Shown here: piece by piece, positions 44,424 through 55,240 of the stretch
Numbering within the stretch: the first letter of the stretch is position 1
Layout: every line of letters starts with the position of its first letter
NCBI GenBank assembly: GCA_033558025.1
Contig: JAUCEF010000014.1
Coordinates: 868,001-932,000, forward strand
DNA from: Phytophthora sp. 'mugwort'
Lineage: Eukaryota; Oomycota; Peronosporomycetes; Peronosporales; Peronosporaceae
Reading direction: 5' to 3'
Length of the DNA stretch: 64,000 nucleotides
Translations under genes and position numbers: made by a program
The notes under the pieces: model-generated
The model's input: the letters and a program-made list of their open reading frames with translations, nothing else
Database searches by the model: none
Told to the model about the DNA's origin: nothing

Positions 44424-46113
44424 CAGCGTCCGAAAACATAATGTCACTACCGTGACTGCGGTATTATTACTGTTTTATTGCGTATTATTGTTATCTGCGG
44501 AACTCACTTTAATATAATACTGACACAATAATACAAATATCTAGCGCTCAAGACTGCCAGCCAGCGGTTTCCAGCAACCAACCATTCAAGCATTCGTCCT
44601 TCTTCACGCCTCTGGAGCCAGGGCTCTACCGCTGTAATATCTGCGGAAGCGAGCTAAGCGCACGGGGTATACCAATTTGATGTCCCATCTGCACTCTGTC
44701 CATCCTACTCACGGCGAAGAATACGCCGAGTCCCAGGCCAGGAACCTTTCCACCTTGGAGGTGTTTGACTTCGTCGATGAAATCACGAGTCACATGTACG
44801 ACTGGCTCCGCTGGGTCGTGGAGCGCTCTCAGCGAGGTGGAGAACTCGCTGACACGCCAGCTCGTCAGGATGAGGCCAACCTCTGTCTCACTTTGATGAC
44901 GTACATGGAGCGGGTGGCATCCGCGTCGGAACTACCATCGCGAAGGAGATCGGTTCCGGCTTCGGCGTCATGTGGGACGGCTGGGGCTCTGGCACTCGTC
45001 ACTTCGTTGCGGTGTTTGTGGTGTACCACTGTCCAAATGGACCCAACGAGCGCCTGGTCGGTCTGTTCCCAGCCGAAGATCGGCAGACGGCCGACGCGCA
45101 AATTGAGATCATGGAGGCGGTTCTGGGAGTCTACGGTAAAACTAGAAGGATTACAAAGTCGTCGTCGGTGATAACGCGCGACGAACAAAGCTATCGCTAC
45201 CAAGCTGGACGTGCTCTTGGTGAGGTGCGCCAGCCGTCGTTTCAATTGGCGATGGTCAAGCATTTGTCCGACTCTGAAGATCTGATATCTCAGATTAAGA
45301 ACCTGATGACGAACCTGCGACTTCCCAAAAACGCCGCTCAGCTTGCACTCCACACACCTTTTTTTGCGGAGAGATCAAACGTGACACGTGGTCCTCTGTG
45401 TGGAAGATGGTGGATAAGTACGTCCGAATCCGAAATGCGGCAAAGCACGTGGCTGCGGTAGAGGACATCCTGTCTGGTAGAAAAACTCACCGGCGCATAT
45501 TGGCTCTGCACGCAAAGCTGAAAGAGCTTCAAAGCGTTTGTGTGAAGTTGCAGCTCCACAGACTTGCGGACGTCCGAGCTCTCTTCGATGCATGTCTGAA
45601 GACGAACCCCGTCATGTGGACATACCTCGCAGCAGACGCAGCCATCGTGCACTCACCGGTCTTCGAGAGCGCCGTGATCAAGATCGCAAGCTCGCTCCAT
45701 CTATCGGCAGCTAAACAGGCGGCACTTGAGCCCTTTCGCAGACAACAGCAAACTTTGCAATTGAGGTGCTGCGCCAAGCCAAAAAGCCACGTCGAACACA
45801 ACGGACAATGGCGGACTACGTGCCGCTGCTGAGTGCGGTTCCTCCGTCGAGTAACAGGTGCGAATGCCTGTTCTCGGAGTGTAAGTATGTACTTGAGCAA
45901 CATCGTGCTGCAATGAACTCTGCCAAGTTGGAGAGACTCATGTTTTTGAAAGCTAACCGCGATCTGTGGAACGCGTCCGCACTTGATCCGTAACGACTCA
46001 CAATACAGTGCATATTGCGGCATTGCGGATTGTTGTTTGTCTTGACAGTTCCCTATGCATTACAGGCCTTTGAGCATACTGTATATGCGGAGTATTTATT
46101 TTTCGGACCCCTG
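44424..46113 (+). mobile_element. hAT transposon with 8-bp target duplication (1690 bp)
   Basis: Ends are exact: CTTTTACA occurs at 44416-44423 and again at 46114-46121, the 8-bp duplication expected for hAT. Terminal inverted repeats are CAGCGTCCGAAAACATAATG (left) and, read inward from the right, CAGGGGTCCGAAAAATAAAT. The interior carries a transposase pseudogene. Confidence 0.9.
44595..45993 (+). pseudogene. hAT transposase pseudogene inside the TSD-bounded element
   Basis: Coding blocks in order: BED finger (YRCNICGSELSARG, then after a frameshift SHLHSVHP), a helical segment (FDFVDEITSHMYDWLRWVVE), FGVMWDGWGSGTRHFVAVFV (first Asp region), a VVVGDN block near 45145, MVKHLSDSEDLISQIKNLM, WKMVDKYVRIR, FESAVIKIASSLHL, and the C-terminal dimerisation block PPSSNRCECLFSECKYVLEQ ending ASALDP at the stop. 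At least four frameshifts separate them, so no active protein can be made. Order and length are those of a full transposase of ~450-500 residues. Confidence 0.82.
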
Positions 46114-46383
46114 CTTTTACAGTACTCTTTTTCATTATCTCCGTGACTTCGTCTGTGCCGCGCAGTTACACACCCTCACAAGCTTTGCTCCAAATCTGTC
46201 AGTTTTTTCTTGTAGCTATAGTTGCTCGTGGCGATCCTGACCCCCTTTGACAGTTGAGTCGGATATATTAACGTACTACCGAATTTTGCGGTAGGGTAGC
46301 CCCCCTCGTGCTCTCCAAAAGGGTTTTTACCTAAAGCTGCAGCGATATTTGCTCTGCTTGAAGTCTATTGGTTGAAAATCTGA

Positions 46384-47759
46384 ATGGCTGCCAGAAGCAT
46401 GCCATTATCAAAACGCCAGTTAAGGGCAAACCGGTTGACAGTGAGTTGCATGCCATGCCGGGACACGAGGCGTACTGTCAAGGGGAAGCTCAGCACCCTG
46501 CTGGAAGCTGATCGCAGAATGGGGAAGGGAACTGCGCGGAAATACAAGGTATACCCATCTCAGATTCGGCAGTGGCGTCAAAATAGAAAGAGATTGGTGG
46601 AATCTGTGAGGAGAAAACCACGAGCCCGAGCAATATCAACAAGACATCCGCTTCTCGCGCCAGCACTAGAAGAAAAGGTTGCAGCTCTACACCGCAGACG
46701 GCTCGATAGCGCTGTTTCAACGCGCCATGGCATCAAAAAGGTTCATTCAATTGATCCGACTTTGAAGAAGTGTGACCGGAAAGGTTTGCGTAACTGGGTG
46801 TATCTATTTCTGCTCTGTAGACGACTGAGCATTCGGCGGCGAACTCACATTGGTCAGAAGCTTAGTGGCCATCTTCAGTCTGTCAAAAAAGAATTGTTGA
46901 GGTGGTAAACGAGCGATTCCGTCCTGGGGGTACTCTGGAAGGTACACCACCGTCTATGATAGTCAATATGGATGAAATGGCTGTACATTACGAGCAGACA
47001 GAAACTACCTATTGCACCCACTAACAGCAGAACTGCTACCATTCGTGGTAGCGGCTTTAACAACCAGCAGCTAGCAGCGTGCATCACCTGTGCTCAGGAC
47101 GGTACTAAATTAACGCTTTTTCTCGTGTTTAAAGCCAAGGCTGGAGCTACCATCGAGAAGAAGCTCGACAACCTTCTTTCCCCAGGAGTGTATGGATGGT
47201 GCCAAGCGAACGGCTGGATGGTACGCAAACGTTTTACCATGAATTATGTGATGTGTTCTAACTATTGAGTACAGGACGACAGAGGCTGCCACATTTGGGC
47301 AGAAAAGGTATGGGCACCACACGTTGCACGTTGCTTAGCAAACAGCTTCCCTGTTATTGCAATACTGGTTGTATGTGGCTCTTCACCGTTCAAGAGCCAC
47401 ATACAACCAGTTTTGGTCGACAGCTAAGTGATTTAGGAACCGATCTCACGATCATTCCCGGTGGTAACACCTACGTACTGTAGCCCTGTGATGTGGGAGT
47501 GAACAAGCCCATAAAGGAAGCAGTACGCGCTCACTACGATGACTGGGCGGCTGAATAAATGGCAACGATTCCCCCAAGGCTAACGTACCAGTGCCGAACG
47601 AGAAGACATTGTGCCATGCATTGTTAAAGCTTGGGAAGGTGTCAGCGAGCAGTCAATCCGAGATACACTCATGTTGGCTACAGCGTTTAAAACCATATGG
47701 AGGACGTGGATGAGAGCGAAGATGAAATTGGCGGTCTATTAGACAGTATTACTCTCTAA
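46384..47759 (+). pseudogene. Pogo/Tigger (CENP-B-type, DDE_1) transposase pseudogene
   Basis: ATG 46384 opens a 174-residue frame with a CENP-B-like DNA-binding part (KGTARKYKVYPSQIRQWRQN). After a shift at ~46905 the catalytic domain begins: PPSMIVNMDEMAVHYEQ (first Asp). It continues through RGSGFNNQQLAACITCAQDG and, after further shifts, DDRGCHIWAEKVWAPH, QPCDVGVNKPIKEAVRAHYD, and the tail DESEDEIGGLLDSITL ending at 47759. The region near 47364-47411 has been replaced by a perfect 20-bp hairpin. The stops and shifts make it inactive. Confidence 0.75.
47364..47411. repeat. Perfect 20-bp stem hairpin with 8-nt loop
   Basis: ACTGGTTGTATGTGGCTCTT at 47364-47383 is repeated as its exact reverse complement at 47392-47411, separated by CACCGTTC. 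It lies within the pogo transposase coding relic. Confidence 0.95.
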
Positions 47760-48240
47760 CTGCTCCTCGATCTCATTCAGAAGAATGCATCGAATAATAC
47801 ATTCTGCGCGCTCTGAATGGCGTCGGTTTTGGGTGTTATCAGATTGTCTTAAGTCCTCCACAACAGTCGCAAATTGGTTGTCATACGCGCTGTATTGACG
47901 GAGTAAGCGGCGTGGCAGAAAGTTTAGCTGCCATCACGAATTAGGTAGGCCTTCAAACAATACTCCAGCTCTCCACCATCTTGACTCTCTACTTGCGCCC
48001 GAAACAGCAGTACATCACCGACTTTAACATGCTCCCCGCATTCCTCGTGGGCTACACAGCTGCGTCCACCTTCTCCAAGATCACTCCGACAACATTGACT
48101 CCCTTTGGCAGAATTTTGGTAACTGAAGCAGACCTCCACCACGGATCTGGTGTGCCGTGATTGGATGAAATTCAGAGCAGGGGCTACTCTAAAGTGGCAT
48201 CGCACAAACAAAACGCATATAATTACCTTTTGCAAATCGG
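47739..48240 (-). pseudogene. Antisense accessory gene of the pogo-like element (frameshifted)
   Basis: On the minus strand the frame reads RHTRSVVEVCFSYQ, HEECGEHVKVGDVLLFRAQV and LEYCLKAYLIRDGS, then after a one-base shift LPRRLLRQYSAYDNQFATVV and RCILLNEIEEQLES, to a stop at 47739-47741. I recall this arrangement (a short beta-rich domain, IRDG, then FLPRRLL, then VVEDLR) as a repeated hypothetical family in Phytophthora but cannot name a function. It overlaps the transposase tail by 21 nt, tail to tail. No ATG is present at its 5' end, so the start is lost or lies in another exon. Being enclosed by the pogo TIRs, it appears to travel with the element. Confidence 0.55.
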
Positions 48241-48302
48241 GTTGAGGGGGCTTACCCAATGCTTCAACTTTGGGGGCTACCCTAATTCAAAATTCGGTAG
48301 TA

Positions 48303-49583
48303 CAGATTTGGACGGATTGATATCACAGCCGAGGTTTTCTCCACTATAAGAGGTCTAGCAGACACAAAGATCTGACACTAAAACATTTGATCCAATCACA
48401 CTAAAGTACTTTAAATCACTTCACGAATAATTTATTCGGAATAACAAAGAGGGGGGAAGACCTAACACTCGAGATAGACACGAAGTACGAGGACATAGCG
48501 CATCATGATGGCGGGTTTCGTAGGAGCGTCTGCAGGTTGCATCGACGGCTACATAGCGTTATCCAACCACAATCTATGCCCTCGACGTCAATGGGCAGTG
48601 CATCGGGCGGTGTGAGCGGGAAGGGGTCTATTCCGAGCAGGTTCACGATACAGCCGCCGCCGTCGACGACATTTGCGACGTTCCCGTCGGCTGCTACAGA
48701 TGATCCCCTCAGTGTGAACCTACTCCTGGAATTCACGCTCAACAGGAATGAAATCACGGTTCCTGATGACAAGCAGACAGTATACAAACCTCTCTCTCTC
48801 TCTCATCCTTTGAGCGTAATACGTAATACAAAATCGTTATAAATTTCAGTCTCGGAGTGGTCAACTATAGGAAAAGTATTTTTGTTCAGGATGCCTGAAG
48901 AAGTCCAACAAGGACATATGCTGCCTATGCCCTTGCTTCCTGCTCTTGTAATTGCCGCTGCGTCCCTCGAGTTCCCCCTCACTGACCTGCCCAACTTGCC
49001 CTTTGAAGAAGCGCGGATGAGGAAGCTGGTGACTTAAGTAAATGCTCTATGTTTTTATTCTCAAGCTGTACATCAGAAGCGAGCGATTCCTGTTGCGCGC
49101 CCTGTTGTATCCATTGGTTCGCCATCATCGGCGCTATCATACTCCTCGACACTACAGAAGTCTTCATCAATGTCGTGTTATCGTCTGGTGGATTGAGATG
49201 CTCCGTCACCGACAACTCGGCTTTGAGGCATGGCTGCGTGACAGCATGGCCGAACTAGTGGCTCTGACCCTCTCCTCGAGCGGGTATTTGACGATTGTGG
49301 CGGCAGAGGTCTCGCGATCATCACCTGTCCTTCTTGAAGGCAAAGTCGAGAGGCTGCCAGGACGCTTGCTTGTGCGGGCACAAATGACTATAAGTACCAA
49401 ATTGATTGTACTACCGGATTCCGGTAATAACCCTTCTGGTAATACCATGAAGAGGAATACAATGTTGGCTCCGACATTATGATACCCTCGGAGGCTTCGA
49501 TTCGGCCAAAATATTTGTATGCCGGTATTTTTTAAACCTCGTGTGTCACAACTTTGTGTGTCATATCAATCCGTCCAAATCTG
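48303..49583. mobile_element. TA-flanked DNA transposon of unknown type (1281 bp, non-autonomous)
   Basis: Terminal inverted repeats of 25 bp (24 identical): CAGATTTGGACGGATTGATA then TCACA at the left (48303-48327), and the same with TGACA read inward from the right (49559-49583). TA flanks both ends (48301-48302 and 49584-49585). The interior has no recognisable transposase. A (CT)n run is at ~48785. It begins five bases after the pogo element ends. Confidence 0.75.
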
Positions 49584-50011
49584 TACTTTAAATAGATAAT
49601 TAAAGTAATTGTTTTGGGGGTTGGCTGGCGCAACCTGAATAAGTATGTTCCAAACGTTCTTTTTTTGTTTCGGTCTCTGCCACCTTGCTTGCTCGGTCGT
49701 CCTACCGATACCTAAAACAAATGTGCAAACATGATATCTATGTATAGTAAATACATGTAGTAAATGTAGTAAAGGCTATTTATCGGGAGCTAGTAGCGAT
49801 GCTTCTCGTCTGCCACTTCACGCAAATAATCCACGAAGCCGAGCGCTGCCTAATGTAGTTTATTTACGTATCTCACAAGAATGATTGTGTACAGTACCGG
49901 TAGCATTCGATAGGACGGTAAGCAAAATGGCCGTTCCAAAAGTCGTGGTAAAACTTGAGATTCAATTCCATATCTCATATCTCCTTGTTGCCTGGAGCTC
50001 AGTGCCTTAGT

Positions 50012-50440
50012 TTAGACACGGCTGTGTGTCTTCATGGCCTCGCTGAACAGGATGTTCTCGATCATCTGGTGTCCCGCAGCAATATTCGCAGCCGTCCCAC
50101 TCAGGACGAAATCAGTCAGAGCGCCAGTGATGGCACCGTCGTCCGAGAGCGAGTGTACCGGAGTCTCCGGCTGGATGAGATAGCATGTCTGCAATAGCGC
50201 AAAGTTCTCCGCCATTCCGCGCGGACGGCGGACCACAATGTAGCCTTTCTCTCGGAATTCTGCTCCTCGCAGTGGTGCACCAGAGAACTCGACCGGGTCA
50301 ATGAATGACCGCCACACAATCACCACGCGGTCTTCCTCCACGTAGCGACGTAGAATTTGTTTCACGCGAAATCGGCTTGAGTGCCGTTCGCGTGTAATTC
50401 CATCCCAAAACTCTCGACGATCGTGTCGTCTGTTGTGTCC
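50012..50440 (-). pseudogene. 5'-truncated relic of the bZIP-like ('M96'-type) family
   Basis: The minus strand shows the C-terminal domain of the family: RVKQILRRYVEEDRVVIVWR, FREKGYIVVRRP, LLQTCYLIQPE and HQMIENIL to a stop at 50012. Upstream, in the next frame, DDTIVESFGMELHAN matches the segment that precedes RIKQ in the intact genes, so one base has been gained or lost near 50370. The basic and coiled-coil part is absent. Confidence 0.7.
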
Positions 50441-50690
50441 AGATTCTGTACTCAATATCAGACACAACGTTAACCACCGATCAGGTTAAACAAAGAAAAA
50501 GAATAAAATGTTGTCGTCCACTTCACGATACGTGTCATCCACACCCGCCCTGAGCTCGGCAATGAACCCTGGACCTGTACGATCCGGTGCGGACGTGTGC
50601 ATGCGTCGTGTACACTATAGTCCGTACCCACACGACCCCATGGGCTACAACACCCAAATAGTACTACTATAGTAGTAATATATACTGGAA

Positions 50691-50856
50691 GATTACGCCG
50701 GCAGTTTTTTTTTTCGTAACATTATTTCACAAGGAGAATAGATTTAATCGTTTCTAATGCCTAGCTGGTGTTTCTAAGCAGACAGCCAATAACCTCAGAG
50801 CGTAAGGATTCATTTAACTCGTTTTAACCATGTCTGAGATAGGTTAAAGGTCCTTC
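50691..50856 (-). repeat. Terminal-repeat copy A (left, inverted)
   Basis: Starts GATTACGCCGGCAGTTTTTT. Shares long blocks with copies B and C: CTTACGCTCTGAGGT, GAAACGAT(T/C)AAA, CTCC(T/A)TGT, and AAAACTGCCGGCGTAATC on the opposite strand. Confidence 0.75.
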
Positions 50857-50943
50857 AGCGACAGTACCATGCACCTCCCTAATTAATTAAATTTTCTAAA
50901 AAAAAATAAGGGGCTATGTATATAGATACACCCAACTGATAAC

Positions 50944-51207
50944 GTGTCGAGCGAATTAACTCTTGGAAAATACAAAGGCACCCAGATCGAAGAAGTATAT
51001 TCTTCTGATCCTGCTTATTGTCGATGGGTATTCAATCAACCCAGTTTAAATTTTGGGGAGGAGATCAAACTATTCTTACACTCCAAATTCCTAACTGATG
51101 ATAATTCATATATGATGACGTGGGGAAAATATCGAGGTAAGTCTCTCAAGCAGCTCAGTCGAATTGATCCCAACTACATTGTTTCTCTTCGTAAGAGTCA
51201 ATTGTAA
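50944..51207 (+). pseudogene. ExoX-C-like double-domain protein fragment
   Basis: The frame carries two copies of the same short module: LTLGKYKGTQIEEVYSSDPA followed by YCRWVF, and MTWGKYRGKSLKQLSRIDPN followed by YIVSL. The (L/M)xxGKYxGxxxxxxxxxDPxY pattern is what I recall for the exodeoxyribonuclease X C-terminal-like module, common as a stand-alone protein in large DNA viruses and phages. No ATG precedes it; a TAG lies seven codons upstream of GTG 50944. It is therefore either 5'-truncated or spliced. It sits just inside repeat copy A and is transcribed away from it. Confidence 0.5.
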
Positions 51208-51229
51208 TTGTCAAATGCCCTAAGTTTTT

Positions 51230-52642
51230 TCTTAAGCTGTGGTATAGTCTAATACCTCCCCAGTTAGTCTATCGAAGGTTAGTTCTAGGTTAGTTCTTGT
51301 TCGGACACAACCAATACTAACATATTGGTGACCTGGCATCCAGCATTCACACCTTGGATCTGAATCGCTTGGGGGACATCACGCTATGTTAGACGACTAA
51401 CGTCAGCAATGAGAACACAGTTAGTTAGAGACCACGTCTGATAATCAAAAGACCATTAACCAGCTCAGGGGTGAGATCACCATCAATCGAAGCGATTTTA
51501 GCTACCTCATTAGTGAAATGGTGGAAATCGTAGTCATGGCTGATATCACAATCTGCTGGGAACCGATACGGACGTTTAAGTTTCTACTACTGGTCCTGGG
51601 TGGAGTGTCCAAGGAGCTGAATCAAAAGGACTCTAGAACTCCTGAACTGCTGCTGGGGAAAAACTACCAGTTTGCTCGGCAAAAGGCATTAAGATTATAT
51701 ATTTTGCATTTCTAATAAAAGCTGATAGCTGGAGATCGAATGCAACATTGAGGTGTTGCCTGCTTACCAGTACCAGCTCGCTGGTAGAACCATTAAGCAT
51801 AGCAATCCTTAAATCGAACCTTCTTAGCTGGCTTTGAGATGATCGCTTGAGGGTTCTCAAATTGTACAAACGGAGCATAAAGACGAGAAGTGGTGAAAGG
51901 CATGTAAGTGCCATCAACAGTAAGCTCGAGCGCATTGACGACAGCACCCTAAACCCAGCAGAAGTGGCTAGGACGCCAGCAATGGGATTATTAGAGGAAG
52001 AAGCAGAAACCATGATTGGACAGGTGTTACCGGAGGCAAGAGTAGTGCTGGTTAGAGACATCCCCTTCGAAGCATCCACGGCAATGGTAGAGGTACCCTG
52101 ATTGACTCGGAAGCGGGGGCGGATTTGGGTTTCGCCATGAGATTTAACTCCTTAAAGATAGGGTGAAGATCAGTTAGCTTAACCTTTAGCATGCAGCTTC
52201 CCGTTCCCATGATTCCATTAGCGTGGCGACACCAGCTACGAATGCACCATGCGCCAATTGATTGAGATTCTGGTAGAAGCGGCAGCCGCGCTAAGGAAGG
52301 CAACGGCGTGGAGAAATCAGATCCAGCGTTACGAGAGTTCGACAACAGACGCTTTACAAGAATATCGCTAGCGATGGAAGCTCCACCGGAGGGGCCAGTT
52401 GTAGCAAACGAAGATGAGAAAGCAGTAGTATTTGTGTATCCATCTCCAGTAGTAGAGCTTGTAGCTGAGCTGTGCAAAGGTGACTGAGCAGCATCTGGAT
52501 AAAGGAACGACTCAGATCCATGCTTCTCAACATACTGAGGACTGTAGCTTGTCTGAGCGCGAATGTTGTTCCAAAATAGTTTATAATCCCCAATACTGAC
52601 AACGGTCCTCCCCCTACGTTCAAGCGACATGTTATCGATCAC
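51230..52642 (-). pseudogene. Broken oomycete repeat protein, possibly capsid-like
   Basis: On the minus strand successive frames read MIDNMSLERRGRTVVSIGDY, DLHPIFKELNLMAKPKSAP, LNVAFDLQLSAFIRNAKYII followed by LMPFAEQTGSFSPAAVQEF, FTNEVAKIASIDGDLTPELV, IADVSRLT, RDVPQAIQIQGVNAG and FDRLTGEVLDY. At least five frameshifts or stops break it. The pattern of a long polar N-terminus followed by beta-rich blocks recalls a family I have seen repeated in Phytophthora. A double-jelly-roll or minor capsid role is my inference only. Confidence 0.4.
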
Positions 52643-52646
52643 AGCG

Positions 52647-53399
52647 CTACTGTTCCTTAACTGAACAGTAGCGCTTGAATATCTCCTTCACTTGAGCTTG
52701 GATTCTACCAGGATCCTTCTTAAGTCTTGTAACAAATGCCATGCAATACACATTTGTTGTTCGTCTTGGGAAAGTTGATGACATGCTTATTTTCGCGAAT
52801 GACCTTAGGAATGATAGATTTGCTATCACCAAGAGCATGGTTGCGATGGTAGATGAAAATCTTAGTGCCAGTAATCGCCTTACCTTGTATCCAGAGCTGG
52901 TGATTAAGCTTGTTAGCCAGCTCCATGGATCTGATTTCTGAAATAAATTTCTTTCGAATATCAGCCTTGACCGCAACAGGAGTATTAAATACGTAGGTAT
53001 TACCCAGATTCGGGTGAAAGTACCTGATTTCATTCTCATCGCTGAGACTAAACAGGTCGTAGCCGAGAGCAGCATTCACCTTGAACGCATTGGTTTGTGT
53101 AGAGAACGTGCTCAAGCTTATCGTGGAACTCCGATAGCTGGGTACCTCGTATAGATGAGACTCCATATGCTGACCGCTGTAGAAACGATATTTGGGTCGG
53201 TCTTATAGTCCTTAAATATATGTTCGTTAAGTGTTCGATAGAAGCCTTGTACTGCTTTGCAACCAACTTTTGATTGCTCGGGCGAGTAATGTTGCTTACA
53301 TAAACCAGCTTCCAGTCTACCTCGAACCTTAACGCGATAATCGCTACCCCATCGAATTACATTAATATTTAGTCGCTTTAGTCCTTCGTAAGGCAGCAT
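52647..53399 (-). pseudogene. Polinton PolB-N-terminus-like or unknown viral-type protein
   Basis: Frames on the minus strand give MLPYEGLKRLNINVIRWGSD, FKVNAALGYDLFSLSDENEI, VINFPKTNNKCVLHGICYKT and, in the next frame, RLKKDPGRIQAQVKEIFKRY ending CSVKEQ at 52647. The NNKCVxxxIxY...RIxxxVKxxFKxYC arrangement resembles the domain found at the N-terminus of protein-primed PolB proteins in Polinton-like elements. No polymerase motif (e.g. YxDTDS) is present, so the catalytic part is missing. Confidence 0.4.
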
Positions 53400-53669
53400 A
53401 TTTGCTATATATTTGTGGCGATATTATTCTCGTGGGAATGACTTTATAATTATTGGATGTCGTATCAGGATTGACTTTATATCATGTCCCATAGAAAGTT
53501 TTTAGTTTTAATTAATTAATTCAGGTGTGTAGGTGCCCGCCTACATATGGCTTGACTTTTTATGTGAGAAAAAACTAATTATTTATTTAACTTCGCTTTC
53601 GGTGTTAGGTTCGCTATCGCTTGAATTAGGTTCGATTTTTGGTTTCCGCTTGCGAGTCCGAATCTGATC

Positions 53670-53795
53670 TCAATTCTTGTTGTCATACCTCTTTTGATAG
53701 CCTAACCGAGCTTTACGAGTGCGCTGATAGTAGCGCTTCTGCGCTTCCTTGATGCGCTCCTTGTTAGCTAAATATTGTTCGGGAGAGTACGTCAT
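53670..53795 (-). CDS. Small basic 'YYQ' protein, possibly a truncated 70-residue protein
   Basis: ATG 53795 starts MTYSPEQYLANKERIKEAQK and continues RYYQRTRKARLGYQKRYDNK before a TGA at 53670 (41 residues). The same frame then continues KRKPKIEPNSSDSEPNTESE to a TAA at 53583, so the TGA probably interrupts a ~70-residue protein. Short proteins with a KExxKxYYQxN-type repeat are common in large DNA viruses and Polinton-like elements. It reads in the same direction as the two broken genes downstream of it. Confidence 0.5.
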   Translation of the reverse strand: MTYSPEQYLANKERIKEAQKRYYQRTRKARLGYQKRYDNKN

Positions 53796-53829
53796 CTTTG
53801 TATACTAACAACTTTATATTTGCTAAGAT

Positions 53830-55240
53830 ACTTGTTTTTAATATGCGACAACGATAATTACCCGCTGCCCTCCCAATTGTCTATTCTCTCCCTCGCTTTC
53901 GAGCTCTCTCTCACCTTCGAGCTGTCCCTTATCTCTTCTTAGTTTCGATTTATCAAGCTACCCCAACCAACCAACCGACCACCGACTCATTTGTAATGAA
54001 CGCCGGTCCTACACCTAGCCAGCTACCACCTGCAACAATTCGTTATGATCTGAGGAGCGGGCCGGCGTTTCTTTGTCCGCAATGTTAGAGTCAGTGATAG
54101 CTGAGTTCCCTTCACCGTCTTGTAGCGTCCATGCTAGCGGTAACAGCACTCCAGCCTGGATATGGGTTAAAGTTAGCCATTCTATGCTGGACTTCTTCGA
54201 TATCCCACGCCGCCATCCAGGAGGCATTTCTGTCGCGAGTGCTTTTATTCGTCAACTCGCTCAATGGATTAACGCGAGAAGCATATAACCACAAGACCTG
54301 GCCATTGCCGAAGCGCCATCCATGGAAATGGTACATTATCGTGAGCAGAACCTACGTACATCAGGATAGGTTTACGTCCCTCAAGTTGAATGGGAAAACT
54401 ATGATTTTACTTGCCGCTTCGGTTTAACCTTTTTACACAGCGTGTTCGCGATTTCTTTCGACAACAAGATGGGTTTGTGGTTTCTGATAGGCTGGCCATC
54501 GGTGGTGCTGCGCAACAACTACAACCCCATCGCCTTACGATTGTATATCCTAATTCGGTACTCACTGATTTTTTGCAACAACTACAACCAACGGTTATAC
54601 GTGAACAAAGTACATGATTCACTGAGGAAATGGATGTATGCGAGCAAGTACCTGATTCGACGTTTCCATCACCTTAGTTCCAGTTCCAGGAGTCACATCG
54701 AGCTCAGCCCACGGAGCATATGAGTCAAGACCCACCCCAGTTACGTTATTTACTCCATCGTTTCAAGTTCAAGTCCAGTTTTCATTTACAATGGCTTTCT
54801 GCTTTCGAAATGGAGTTGAAGACCAATTACTTCGAGGCGACTATGATCTGTGATCTCTCTGTCTGTACATGTAGCTTAAGAAAGCGCTAGCAGCATTGCT
54901 AGCAAACAGCTTGTCGCCAGATTAGGGTCAAGCTCTCCTTGTCTATGAGCAAACATCGCAGACTGGCCAACGGCAACGACGGAGTGATGCCGACGGCCAG
55001 TGAACGCACCGCAAGCGCGTGCCATGAGTATCACTCGGCTCCAGGCACGCAGCCTGAGCGATCAGTGGATGCTGGCACGTGCCTACGACCACACGACGGA
55101 GCTACGGTAGGAGACCTAGGCTTAGGTTGCATTCCGCTTTCATGTTTCTCATTAATCATTTTACCTTCTTCGAAACACCCGGGTTTCGCGACACAGCTCT
55201 AACTAATCCCTCTCAGACCTATCTGATATGCGATCGATGG
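53830..55240. other. Interior of the TIR-bounded island with no recognisable gene
   Basis: Short frames occur (for example FTQRVRDFFRQQDGFVVSDR at ~54430 on the plus strand), but I cannot assign them. Composition is less AT-rich than 50.9-53.8 kb. Confidence 0.35.

Larger units (their letters stand above)
46279..48297 (+). mobile_element. Pogo/Tigger-like transposon with two convergent genes (2019 bp)
   Basis: Flanked by TA on both sides (46277-46278 and 48298-48299). The 26-bp terminal inverted repeats agree at 23 positions: CCGAATTTTGCGGTAGGGTA on the left against CCGAATTTTGAATTAGGGTA on the right, both followed by GCCCCC. Additional GGGTAAGCCCCC-like motifs occur subterminally on the right. 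It carries a transposase relic on the plus strand and a second gene relic on the minus strand. Confidence 0.85.
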
